Assembly: GCF_004000945.1 (NCBI RefSeq) | Contig: NZ_BIMF01000011.1 | Location: 124,001-188,000 of the forward strand | DNA: 64,000 bases | Origin: Paenibacillus lautus NBRC 15380 | Lineage (GTDB): Bacteria > Bacillota > Bacilli > Paenibacillales > Paenibacillaceae | Direction: 5' to 3' | Position numbers and translations under genes: made by a program | The notes under the pieces: model-generated | Told to the model about the DNA's origin: nothing | What the model saw: the letters and a program-made list of their open reading frames with translations, nothing else | The model's database searches: none | Part shown: positions 39,101 through 45,100 of the stretch, one piece after another | How positions within the stretch are numbered: the first letter of the stretch is position 1 | Layout: each line of letters starts with the position of its first letter

Positions 39101-39140
39101 CTGATCCTTTTGAACTTGAAAGAGCATCCTGATTTCTCAT
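21135..39140 (-). CDS. Trans-AT polyketide synthase PKS3 (KR to TE, six modules)
   Basis: Last PKS of the operon, 6001 aa. KR 190-440 (TGGAGGLG, Tyr346) and ACP (Ser499) finish the module begun on PKS2. KS 595-1035 (Cys771) and ACP (Ser1301). KS 1383-1803 (Cys1548), KR about 2030-2490 (Tyr2401) and ACP (Ser2565). KS 2653-3075 (Cys2819) and ACP (Ser3341). KS 3439-3878 (Cys3617), DH 4070-4360 (His4099, Asp4272), KR (Tyr4696) and ACP (Ser4848). KS 4947-5388 (Cys5116), ACP (Ser5621) and thioesterase 5690-6001 (GYSLGG Ser5767, His5955). No AT domain occurs anywhere, so malonyl units come from the discrete AT. Every KS keeps Cys and both His, but the last has ETACSST and HGIAS. The TE releases the chain, by hydrolysis or cyclisation. 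The start overlaps the PKS2 stop (ATGA), with GGAGGAGG upstream. Conserved LPxYPFxRE linkers follow the KS domains. Confidence 0.96.
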   Translation of the reverse strand: MRNQDALSSSKGSVSASAVQLFTPIYKESETMNGGNPSSYVRHLAIFCEMDHSTFESLQSGLTGIECLMLQSPSYLEINQRFQSYAQQFLDLVKTIMEQKVTGEVLIQLVVPVQGEQKLFTGLYGILRTAHMENPRLSGQLIEIEPDVEASILVQMLNHSKGLAVDIIRFDQGKRWEAGWNEVIVPPVEASIPWKDNGVYLITGGAGGLGLLFAEDIIRQVNDPVLILTGRSVLSMDKEAKLHEMRATGARIDYKQTDVSLKDQVEPLIHDILEEFGSLHGIIHGAGVVCDNFILKKTGNELEQVLNPKVSGTTYLDSATKDLPLDFFIFFSSIAGCFGNPGQADYAAANAYMDAYAAYRNGLVASGLRQGQSLSINWPYWKDGGMEVDEITEKSMMQSWGMTALDTKTGIQAMHQALASGHDRVLILSGQVDQIRERLLPGPTPKSAASEPTKRHQVDEGLLRDRTGRQLKVLFGEVTRLEVTQLHVNEPLESYGIDSIMINQLNAKMAGIFGELSKTLFYEYQTLGEVLDYLTAEHTERCVWWTGLGEQSEEGSARPSVEPRSGEPFPVLVSFRKEKNRSTRSPIHKPELKSREPIAIIGISGRYPSARNLNEYWENLKAGRDCITEIPDDRWPMEDFFDPDPQEAVAQGKSYSKWGGFLEGFADFDPLFFNISPREAMMMDPQERLFIESCWEALEDAGYTREHLAIRHHRRVGVFAGITKTGYDLYGPGLWEQGEHVNPYTSFSSVANRVSYYLNLQGPSMPIDTMCSSSLTAIHEACEHLHLGECEMAIAGGVNLYLHPSNYHWLSVQQMLSKDGRCKSFGQGANGFVPGEGVGIVLLKPLSRAIADEDQIHAVIRSTSTNHGGKTNGYTVPNPVAQGELVRAALDKAGINARAISYIEAHGTGTDLGDPIEITGLTQAFSKDTRDTGFCSIGSAKSNIGHLEAAAGMAGLTKIVLQMKHKMLVPSLHAKELNSNINFANTPFVVQQSLQEWQKPMIHMDGELIEFPRIAGVSSFGAGGSNAHVILEEYTPEETYRPAPSSQDGLPVVIPLSAKNQPCLNERVKQLLEMMAEEDLSDSQLFDTAYTLQVGREAMEERIAVVAESIQDLQAKLARYLTGHNDIDGLYRGQMKPGKEQQSIEEADSSMEKLVLERNFRSIAMIWVQGLRVDWNILYRNGVKPRRRSLPVYPFARERYYIAEKQLINEGVVSSTRKSLVDSADVNESARMEMDGISKETNHAASHRRAVSGKGRRREMRGMNTKQCIEWDLKEQIGILLQIQKGRLDNEINLADFGFDSISLTHLATRLSKHYGVELTPSVFFGHSTISKITEYLMKEHQEALAEFYYEADEHRPAKIAPQTRPIAQSKVKLSRNLSDDAHEPIAVIGMSGRFPEARNVEEMWTILTEGRNAVREIPADRFDWRHYYSPSDKDPHKTDSKWCGCIPGVSEFDPLFFEISPKDAESMDPRQRLLLQEAWKALEHAGYGDQKIRAGKIGMFVGAEQGDYQQLVRGEAGITSNHNAILAARLSYFLNLNGPVLTVDTACSSGLAAAHQACLSLRNDECDTAIAAGVNLMLTPDPYVGMSQAGMLSRDGTCFAFDKRANGLVPGEAVTVVVLKRLSRAEADGDSILAVIRGSSINYDGKTNGITAPSGVTQTELVKAVYEQSRVNPGDIEYVVTHGTGTRLGDPVEVNALQDAFKAYTDKQGYCAITSNKTNFGHTFAASGLVNMINLIQAFRHETIPASLNFEQENDYIHWTESPFYVNTTNKPWPASGNKKRLGAVSAFGMSGTNVHMVLESYVTASEEEPAGIPPYHLLTFSAKSKEALEEKIQDMVVMLGKADASQESLSKISYTLLEGRQHFNHRMAVVAGDKQDAEYILSANGDTLRLPNRFAGKVPRDFEGQALIQQYVNDLLRSAQSLKEDPDKYREALYALADLYCQGYEISGDGLYDGALAQLTELPTYPFAREHYWASVQDATAGVPNTKPGRFRIINRPRRDAHHGPSVEQDQLRITEGAAPQEAYELMTFEEVWEEEALEDIHNADLKTLVCFLTEEESKQIVMDKATALGGDTQVIFVSRSTVFDKKSRHDYSIPATNRDSYVQALSSIREDFKEIDAVLYLWPIEDAAYIKDYSSIVHMVQAIAAAKLKPKQLLLAGQFENPIERCYMESWIGFERSLGLVLPNVSVSVVSIELQARLRKESLIVPIGKLWTELQANQSGSVLYQDGKRYICRVKPTMLEIDSIMLKRGRTYLITGGCGGLGLLFARHIASRYAANLILTGRSPMNDEIRAGIKELEDLGSQVLYLQSDICDVEHMREGLVAAKARFGPIHGVIHAAGMSSRQNILEKELEDFHAVLAPKVEGTLALDEILQDEQQLEFICYFSSTSAVIGDFGSCDYAIGNRYQMAYARHRNEQNRAGRSIVINWPLWKEGGMGFQDQDNTEMYLKSSGQRLLETEEGLQVFERILSHSLSQHLVLVGQRSRVHRFLGLANNENSSEANRQTRITVNANAAPGKGWRNEMKGLSLAQCLEWDMKEIVSELLKIPRDKLDLDENLAEFGFDSINLAQFANVLTGHYSLDITPSLFFGQSTIGKLIDYFLKEHNEMTTEFYRESQISDTESPNHPDTAAAEPKAFKRARVQERIASSSSNLQEPIAIIGMSGRFPEARNIDEMWTILAEGQSAVSEVPAERFDWRRYYGDGEQESTSIHCKWCGTIPGVREFDPMFFEISPNEAKTMDPRQRLLLQESWRALEDAGYGEDKLGGCKIGMFVGVEDGDYHLLVKDKGSITSNHNAILAARLSYFLNLTGPNMAINTACSSGLVAAHQACMSLRNGECDAAIVAGVNLLLTPNAYAGISQAGILSADGKCYAFDQRANGTVPGEAVSALVFKRLSQAEADGDPIHAVIRGSGINYDGRTNGITAPSGIAQTNLLKEVYHQYQINPAEIEYIVTHGTGTKLGDPVEINALNEAFKAHTEKQGYCALTSSKTNFGHTFAASGLVSLINLVMSMRHEMIPPSLHFEQENDYIQWADSPFYVNKKAKAWSQANGASLKGAVSAFGMSGTNAHMVVESYSRKKVAVSTKRPPYYVLALSAKTKEALEEKIRDMLHALVNEKWGDEDLQHISYTLLNGRVHFSYRCAVVIQDLSDAVYVMKQAGNREKVPNLFEGRVPRDFTGQKAMQLYIQELLAKCRTQHLGKSQFQETLYALADFYCQGYEIEWGQLFGHVRPYKVNLPTYPFERESYWVNTAEAEFDEPTIRRIDDAGPHPAVEAEVSPLTDRTYDGEIKADVEIPHHSAEMDSEALVSAVSAQLRTLLMEVTGIPHDKLENAASFEELGLDSLMIHALNKKIELWVGQLDATLFYTYNSIQALAAYLAREYNEGVSKHVDIAVNGTSLKNLKQVEQVGPAPKQPPQAPNPAAIPLSRSIQLTDRQPNVSTDIAIIGLAGRYPKADTLQQFWNNLYAGKDSIEEIPASRWSLDGFYEPDRSKAVARGLSYSKWGGFLDRIEYFDPLFFNISPRDAMYMDPQERLFLEVAWGCMENAGYTRKSPKRDGYGNQIGVFVGATFNNYQLFMADAAGQANKEMYLATSQMFSIANRVSYIMDFTGPSLTVDTACSSSLYAVHLACESIRNGQSRMAIAGGVNLSLHPSKYITLCQGQFSASDGRCRAFGEGGTGYVPSEAVGAVFLKPLQEAIKDQDSIYGVIKGTAVSHAGRTNGYTVPSPVSQSQAIEKALIQSGIDPRSISSIEAHGTGTSLGDPIEIKGLTDVFGKYTGDTGYCSISSVKSNIGHAEAAAGIAQLTKVLLQLKHQTLVKNVMHGHGLNPNIDFDRTPFVVQRDTAHWKRPTIDGQEVPRRSGISSFGAGGANAHIIVEEYVPVNDPRARIAVNSQSPALILLSAKNEDRLREKARQLLYAITEEQFSDGALADIAYTLQVGREAMEERLAWIVGSMDDLKMKLEGFIEGRGHIKDMFRGQVKRNKETLSVFEADEEFQEAVIKWIQRGKYAKLLNLWVRGLGVDWNQIYGDVKPCRIGLPTYPFAGEPYWIPEFEKDANATEPVGVPAVSVVHPLLHRNTSDLSGLRFSSVFTGGEFFLKDHVVKGQRVLPGVAYLEMARTAVEQIAGETLEQGRTGIRLKNVVWARPILAEDQPVQVHLDLYHEDNGEISYEVYSEQEAGGEPVLHSQGSAEVCSMNDHASLDIESLLTECNRDIISSSKIYETYSAMGIQYGPAHQCIQKVYLGSGQALAKLSLPSSVTDAATPFKLHPSLMDSALQATISMMMSPDSASTASLKPGLPFALQELEVFGSCPSEMWARIRYSDGNKPESKVQKLDIDLCDVLGKVYVKMKGFSTRVFDGEVKSSTVSETPGILMLEPIWRDQPAARISSAPEYAKHLVFLCEIGSGMEQSLNHPLSQARCITLESYQERIEERFITYSARIFEEIQAILRDKPKDKILIQVLSLSQHDQLLLSGISGLMKAAQSENSKLVCQYIEIESVDSNITDVFMENSQYPMDQRIRYRDGKRWVAGWDELQADAMQAAAPWRDRGIYLITGGAGGLGIIFAKEILHKAKGAVLILTGRSSLHEDTHAELDKLRVLGAKVDYRQVDVTNKQQVTSLIQSIHEEYGSLNGIIHGAGIIRDNLILRKDVEELENVMAPKVRGLVNLDEASKDIQLDLFIAFSSVAGATGNPGQADYSAANAFMDAYAEYRNALTASRQRHGRMLSINWPLWKEGGMRVDEEVEKIMMKSLGTVPMQTSTGIQALYQGFASGRNQVVVMTGIMSRVKPRMLPAAASVQHENMPAPVKSEDTNLAKRVESALVQTVSKLLKVKLVDIDMHSELSEYGFDSISLTQFANHLNEEYHLELTPTVFFEYTTLDSFAEYLLAEHRGAFDVKAALTVEQDISVPKTRGPEEEEIPLRKSRSRPARMAVRPESPSPDPKATDSESEPIAIVGISGLFPMAKDVDEFWKNIVEGKDCITEIPKERWDWRECLDNPSEDEEQTSLKWGGFIEGVEEFDPLFFGISPREAEMMDPQQRLLLTQVWKAVEDAGISPSKLSQHPTGVFVAAGPGDYMNVTSISQGNPQAMTGVVPSLIPNRISYALNLQGPSEYYETACSSTLVALHRAIRSIYNEECEQAIVGAVNLLISPIGFIGFDAMGYLSPDGKAKSFQSNADGFVRSEGVGAIIIKPLSKAIEDNNLIYALIKGTGVSHGGKGMSLTSPNAAGMKAAMAQAFKGTGVNPRTISYIEAHGIASPIADGIEVNALKTGYQEIASNDPSPSGSLGESACYISTLKPSLGHGEVASGMASLIKSIQAIRHNLIPGVKRFTSPSQHISLEGSPLRISAEHHEWEPLTDVHGKVLPRRAAINSYGIGGVNAHVILEEYVPAAAGNHQEPSRKPQIVALSAKSTERLEEYARHMLEYAERAPEFSLSDFAYTLQIGREQMESRLAFVASCREELISGFRQFLKISQVLPMAKDSHPVIFTGETVNSKTKMDSDAVLTLFADNNLNDIALQWTRGGIFPWETLHDAKEVRRMSLPVYPFERRRCWPDLDGDGAKEIHEGQVKRAASTHRLTVTTSVMDETDPNVSSRVIEIVSKILGMAPPEMNPDRPLDQYGLDSILLMQLLQQLQNQLAPAVDLVKLQECRTLLDIITMIESLSKVDGSRIISRQGKSEVPGSWPQFPELILLNNGSQGSPVFWFHGGLGGVEMYQKLAQKSERPFYGIQARGWLTDRSPLKGVGAMAAYYAHIIQSVQPNGPYDLGGYSLGGVLAYEVTRQLQELGHSVNSVVMLDSPYGKEFQQGAVSRKTAVLQAVNLALASKNFQEPDKFMQTLIHRNELDLNVQEEELFEQLIKLGNTRGLTKTEEQIMSMIEANIKIQHAYQFDRFSVRPLSEPDAVTCYYFRNKGGLIFGELEPYFSTTEDSSALDHATYWEEWERQFPNLHVMDIDPSNHMVLLSEAKSYETIFAFCEELYSEHGMTKEFLHMFKEKTKELHGVKA

Positions 39141-42100
39141 ATTTGTAATCCTCCTCCAACCTTTGCGTGTTTTACGGTGTGCTGTCCGTTGCTCTCCAAT
39201 CGCGCTGTAAGTCCTCTCATGGTTGCGTATAACGCTCCGTGATGATCGTAGAAGTCAATATCCACTTTGATATTTGTCCCCTGAACGCCGTACGCACTGT
39301 TTCGTACGTGAACCCATGACAATGGAGTTGGCTTACCGATCATGTGAACCTCCTGCAAGGATAGTGGTTGTGCAGAACCCACGATTCCGCTACCCATTTG
39401 CTCATCCCAATCTGGCAAGAGGCCTAACGTCGCTTGCATAGCTGCCTCGGTTAGACTTGGATGCAGTATGAAATGATGGGATGAAGCCCGGAAAGCAGAA
39501 TGCATTGAAAGCTTCGCGAGCAGCTGGTGATGTCCGATAAACATCTCCTCTACCACTTGCTGTTGAGGACTATGAATTATTCCTGCTTCCACATATCCCT
39601 TGTACCAATCAAACTTCGAGAAATATTTCACATTGCATTGTGCCTGTACAAGACTCATATCAGCCCGCGATGCCGCGCTTTGTAGGGCAGTTGTCGACAC
39701 CCGTCCCTGATTGTGTATAACCGGATCTATGCTATTCTTGTCAACTGTACTGTAGATTTCATATGAAAGGTCTCCCTCATCCGGGAAGATATCAATATGA
39801 AGCTGCAAGTCTTCTTGCACAAATTCAACCGGTTGGGACCAAACTACATCCTTGATCTGGATCACTTCAGGAGGGTCAAAGAAAACTCCCCTCGATAACT
39901 CCGCTGCTTTCCTAGCCATCTCCAGATATATCATCCCCGAGAATATGTTTCTTCCTGAGACATCAGTTGAAGCCAGTAAAGGTTCGCCTCTGTTAAAAGT
40001 CGAGCTGTAGCGGACTCCCGAAAGATCCGATGTGTTCTGGTGAAGCAGAGGGTGCAGCATGGCCTGCCCATGTGGGGCTGATTCAATAGAAGAACTGCCT
40101 TTGCTTTTTTCATCCGGTACCCAATAGCGTTCAGTTGCAAAGGGATAGGTTGGCAGAGATATGATGGTATAGCGTTCATTCGTGAACAACGCTTCATAAT
40201 CAAGCCCATATCCTTGAATATATAACTCAGCAATGGTTGTTAGCCGCTCCATATATTCGGTGGGTTCGACCGAATGGCATTCCTTGATGCATTGGTTTCC
40301 GTATCGCTTTAAGGAAGGCTGTTCCCGGCGATCATTTTCATTCAGTTCCGAAATATAAACCTGTGGTACCTTGCTTCTTGCCAGCCATTTACCAAGGAAT
40401 ATCGTTAATTCATCCAAACTCCGAACTACGCAGGCTAACCGGTTGTTAAAATGCTTTCTTCCCGCCAACAAGGTATAGCTAAGGTTTCCGCAGTCCGCTT
40501 GCCTGTCATCCTGGCAGTAATCCAGTAGTTGATTCGCCTGCTTGCGCAGCTGCTCAGGCGTACGTGCAGATAACACAATCAGATATCCCGGTTTGTCGGT
40601 ATGTCTCCCTGTTGGTTCCGGTCCCTCTTCTATAACAATATGGGCGTTTGTTCCGCTGAATCCGAAGGAGCTCACGGCTGCTCGTCTTTTACCACTCCTT
40701 CCTTTCTCCCAATTCCTGAGGCTCGTATTTACATAAAAGGGGCTGTCCTTAAACTGAATATTCGAATTCCCCGTTTCAAAATTTAGCGTAGGCGGAATTT
40801 GCTTATGCTTCAAAGACAGCAAAACCTTAATGATTCCCGCGACGCCAGCCGCATGGGCCGCATGACCGATGTTGGTCTTGATTGAGCCGATCGCGCAGTA
40901 CTCCTTGTTGTCGGTATAATTTCTAAAAGCCTTCGTTAGTGCCTGATACTCAATCGGGTCTCCCAGCTTCGTGCCCGTTCCATGAGCTTCAACAACCTGT
41001 ATATCGCCAGGATCAATTTGAAAGGTATCATATACGTTTCGTTCCAGGCGTTCCTGAGAGACGGCGCTTGGCGCCGTTATGCCGTTCGTCGTTCCGTCTT
41101 GGTTCATTCCCGATCCGCGAATGACTCCATAAATATGATCCCCGTCATGTATCGCTTCCTGAAGACGCTTCAGCACAAGAACACCCGCCCCTTCACCAGG
41201 GATAAATCCGTCAGCACGCTCGTCAAAAGTATAGCTGTGGCCCGTTGTCGAGAGCATTCCCGCTTTGTTGGTGCTCAAGTAGTACCATGGCGTAGACTGG
41301 ATAAACACGCCTCCAGCCAATGCCATTTCTGTCTCGCCTGACCATAACCCCTGACATGCCATATGGACGGCGACTAATGAGCTGGAACAGGCCGTATCAA
41401 TGGCGATGGCCGGCCCCTTGAGATCAAGATAATACGCAATCCGTGCCGGAATGACCGACCCGGCTATGCCCCAGAATGCTTGCGCCGGCGCATCATCTCC
41501 GAAGAGCTGTTGATAATCGCCCGCACCTCCAAGACAGCCGACATAAACGCCGCACTCGCGTCCCTGAATCCTGGATCCGGCATAACCTGAGTCCTCCAGT
41601 GCCTTCCAGCATTCCTCCATAAATATCCTTTGCTGAGGATCCATATAGCTGGCTTCCAGGCCATTAATATTAAAAAAGAATGGGTCAAACTGATCTATAT
41701 TCTCTACAAAACCACCGCGATCGCAATACTGGGCCTCTTTCGGATAATGTGCCGAGAGATCCCAACGCGGAGACTCTCCAATAAGTTCTGCTCCGTTGGA
41801 CAAGTGCGTCCATAGTTCGTTCACGTTAGCTGATTTAGCATACTTTCCGCTCATTCCGATAATGGCAATCGGTTCTTTGTTCATGGGTGTCACAGGAGCG
41901 ACCTCATGCTTTACGAGATCAGCGGCTTGCTTGCCTGATAAAGAAGCCTTGTCGATAAACCGGCTGGAATAAGATGGCGATGCTGCTTCACCTAGTTCAG
42001 GTATATCCCGCCGATTGTCATCAGAGACGACTGCTTTGTTTAAATTCTGCCCAAGCAGGCCAGCGACTGCATCCCTGTGATCCGATAAAATATAAGCTGT

Positions 42101-45100
42101 AAGCTGCTTAACTGAACTGTAATCAAAGAGGCTCGTGGTATCGAGTTCGATTCGTAAGGCTTGATTAAGGACTTGTACCAGATGAACCCCGATAATGGAA
42201 TCCAGACCATAATCGGCAAAGGACTCCTCCAACTCGATTTCGCTCCTATTTACTTTTAATGCTTCGGAAAGCTTCTCAATGATGGTCTCCTTCACATGAT
42301 CTTCCAGCATCTGTTCGGTCATAACCGTGCTGGCCTGTTTAGCGGCAACGTTCTTTACTCGAGCCTGCTCTTCCACTGTGGAAATTGTTCCCAACCTGTC
42401 CCTCGTATCATATGGTTTGGCATTAGACGTGCGTTTGACCTCCGCATCGGCTCTGTCTGAATGGGGCACTTGTTTCACTCGGACCACCCCGTTACTACTT
42501 GCCGCAATGATCTGCTGTCCCCATTCATGAGACTCTTTTGCCGGAAAAAAAACCGCTTCGTAGCCTTCGGACTCCAACACGTCCTTCCAGGTTTCGGGAT
42601 ACAGACCCGGACTACCAGGAATGCGTAAAGGTGCATCTTCATAAAGCCACCAACCTTCCAGGAGCCCAAAGGTTAAGTGCGTAAATAATCGGTTATCGCT
42701 CAGCTCATTGATTAGAATCAAACCGTTCTTTTTCAGGACGGATTTGGTATTGCGTAAAGTTTGGCGGATATTTCGGGTCGCGTGAAGCACATTTGTTGCA
42801 ATAGCAATATCGAATTCACCCGAAGGGGTGTTCGAGCCAGCAACGGGCGCATCAACATTCAATATTTTATAAGTCAAAAAGGGATTGTGCGGACCGTACT
42901 CCTTCTTAGCAAATAATAAAAACGCTTTGGAAATATCGGTGTAGCAATACTCCTCGATATAATCATTGTAAGGCTTTAATTTTTGGAAAAGCCTGCTGCT
43001 TGTTCCTCCCGTGCCGGCACCAATTTCAATGATTCGGATTTTAATGGCAGGAAATTCGTTGATCCGTTCCTCCATATACGCCAATAAGGTATCGGCAAGA
43101 ACTTCATTGAAATGATCGGCGACGGGATTATTTTTATAGATGCCCTCCACCAGGTTCATGGAGGAATTCGGAAACATAATATCGGTGGCCAGGCGTTTAC
43201 CTGTCAGAATTTCAGGCAATGCATGCATGAGCTCTTCAGCTAGTGTCATCCATGCCTTTAAACTCGGATCTTCCAGCCATTCGACTTTTTTCAGTTCCCA
43301 TTCCTTCCATAATAAAGCCTTATCGACGGATAACGGATCCGTTACTTTGTACATATCACCATCCTGATAGAGGTAATGATGCTGCACAAGGACGCGCAAG
43401 CTTTCCTCAAACCACTTTTGGTACATTGGGATTATTCCAGTATGGGCTTTGCTCTCGGCTGACTTCGTATCCTTTTCCAATAATCCCATTGACGATAGCT
43501 CACTTAGCAGCATTCTTGATAGAAGGCTGATCATTTCCTTATTTAAACTTCGGGCCTCATTCATGTTCTGGAGCCGATCTGCTGTTCCCGAATTATAGTC
43601 CCTAATTTTGTTGATCACTGACGGTATGCTATCCGATCGGATATCGATGCGCTCTTTAGGATTCATGCCTTCCACGATAAGAGGTTTGGTCGTTGTAATC
43701 ATCGCCATTTGATGAATCGGATTGGAAACCAATCGTTCCAAAGCTTTCATGCCAGCCTCAGGCTCAATGAGCCCCATCCCGATCCGGGACAGCTGCTGTA
43801 CATCCTCTGAAGCAGAAGCGTCATCGCTGCTCCAATATCCCCAATTCATTACCTTCACCTTGCACGGCCATTCATGCGAAAGCCGATGTGCGAACGCATC
43901 CTTGAACGAACAGCCCGACGCGTAGTGGCTCTGTTTTGGATTTTTAATGAAAGCGATCAAGGAAGAGAAGAACATAACAAAATCCAATGGTTCCTTACGG
44001 AATACCTGGGCCATCCGTACGGTCACGTCAATCTTGGCCGATAGTCCTGATCTGAATTGATCCTCTTCCATGTCCAGGAGGCTTCGATTCGACAGCACCA
44101 TCGCCGAATGCACAACGCCGTTAATTCGCGAAAATGTCTGCTTTATTTTTTCATAAGCTGCTCTGAGTTCTTCATAATCGGCTGCATCTGCTGAGATATA
44201 GACGGGTCTGGGTCCAAAACGAGCGATTCTATCCAAATCCGCCCGCATATGTTCATCCATCTGTCTGCGGCCGATCCACACCACATGGGCTCCATAAGCA
44301 CGAACCATATACTCGCTCCATGCCTTGCCGATACCGCCAGCTCCTCCAATTACGACATATACGCCACCGTGCCTAAAGCTTGATTCCGCCGTTTCAGTAG
44401 TATTCAATGGTATAAGCTGCTGCCGGTACCACTGCTGTTTCCGGTACACCCAAGGGTGTCCGCGCCGATCAGCAGGAAGAGTGAATATCTCGGTTACAGG
44501 CCACAGACTACCAGCCTCCAAATCGATAATTCGGATATTCCAGCTCGGATATTCTTTTGCCATTGAACCTACCAGACCGTGAATGCCGGCATGCGAAGGA
44601 TCGACCTTGCGAGATTCGTTAACCCTCTGCGTGTCCAATGTGATCACTGTCCATCCCAAGCTGCGGGCAGAATAACCCAATCCAATGAACGCTTTAATCA
44701 AGCGGAACAATGGAATAACGCCATACTCCTGTCGTTCAATCAGTTTTTCGTCTTCCAGGGAAGTTGACGTACCTGCAGGAGCAACCCACACGATATGATC
44801 AACTATGCCGAAAGCTTCAAGTTTTGCAGCAATTTCTGATATCGTATCTGCTGGTTTCATATTAAAAAAATGCACCCGCGGGTACATCTGTTGAATCATG
44901 TTCCTATTCTCTTCCCCACCAACATAGATCACATGATCGGAATCATGCGCCTGCCATGTGCCATTCTCTACCGGGACGGCCTCCCATGCTGGACTAAGAT
45001 GAATATTTCCAACAGGCGTTTGTACCATTGCCTCCTGTGGAGCCGAATTAGACCGACTGCTTACCTCAAGCTCCCCTTCCAGCACCCTTGTTGAGAATCC

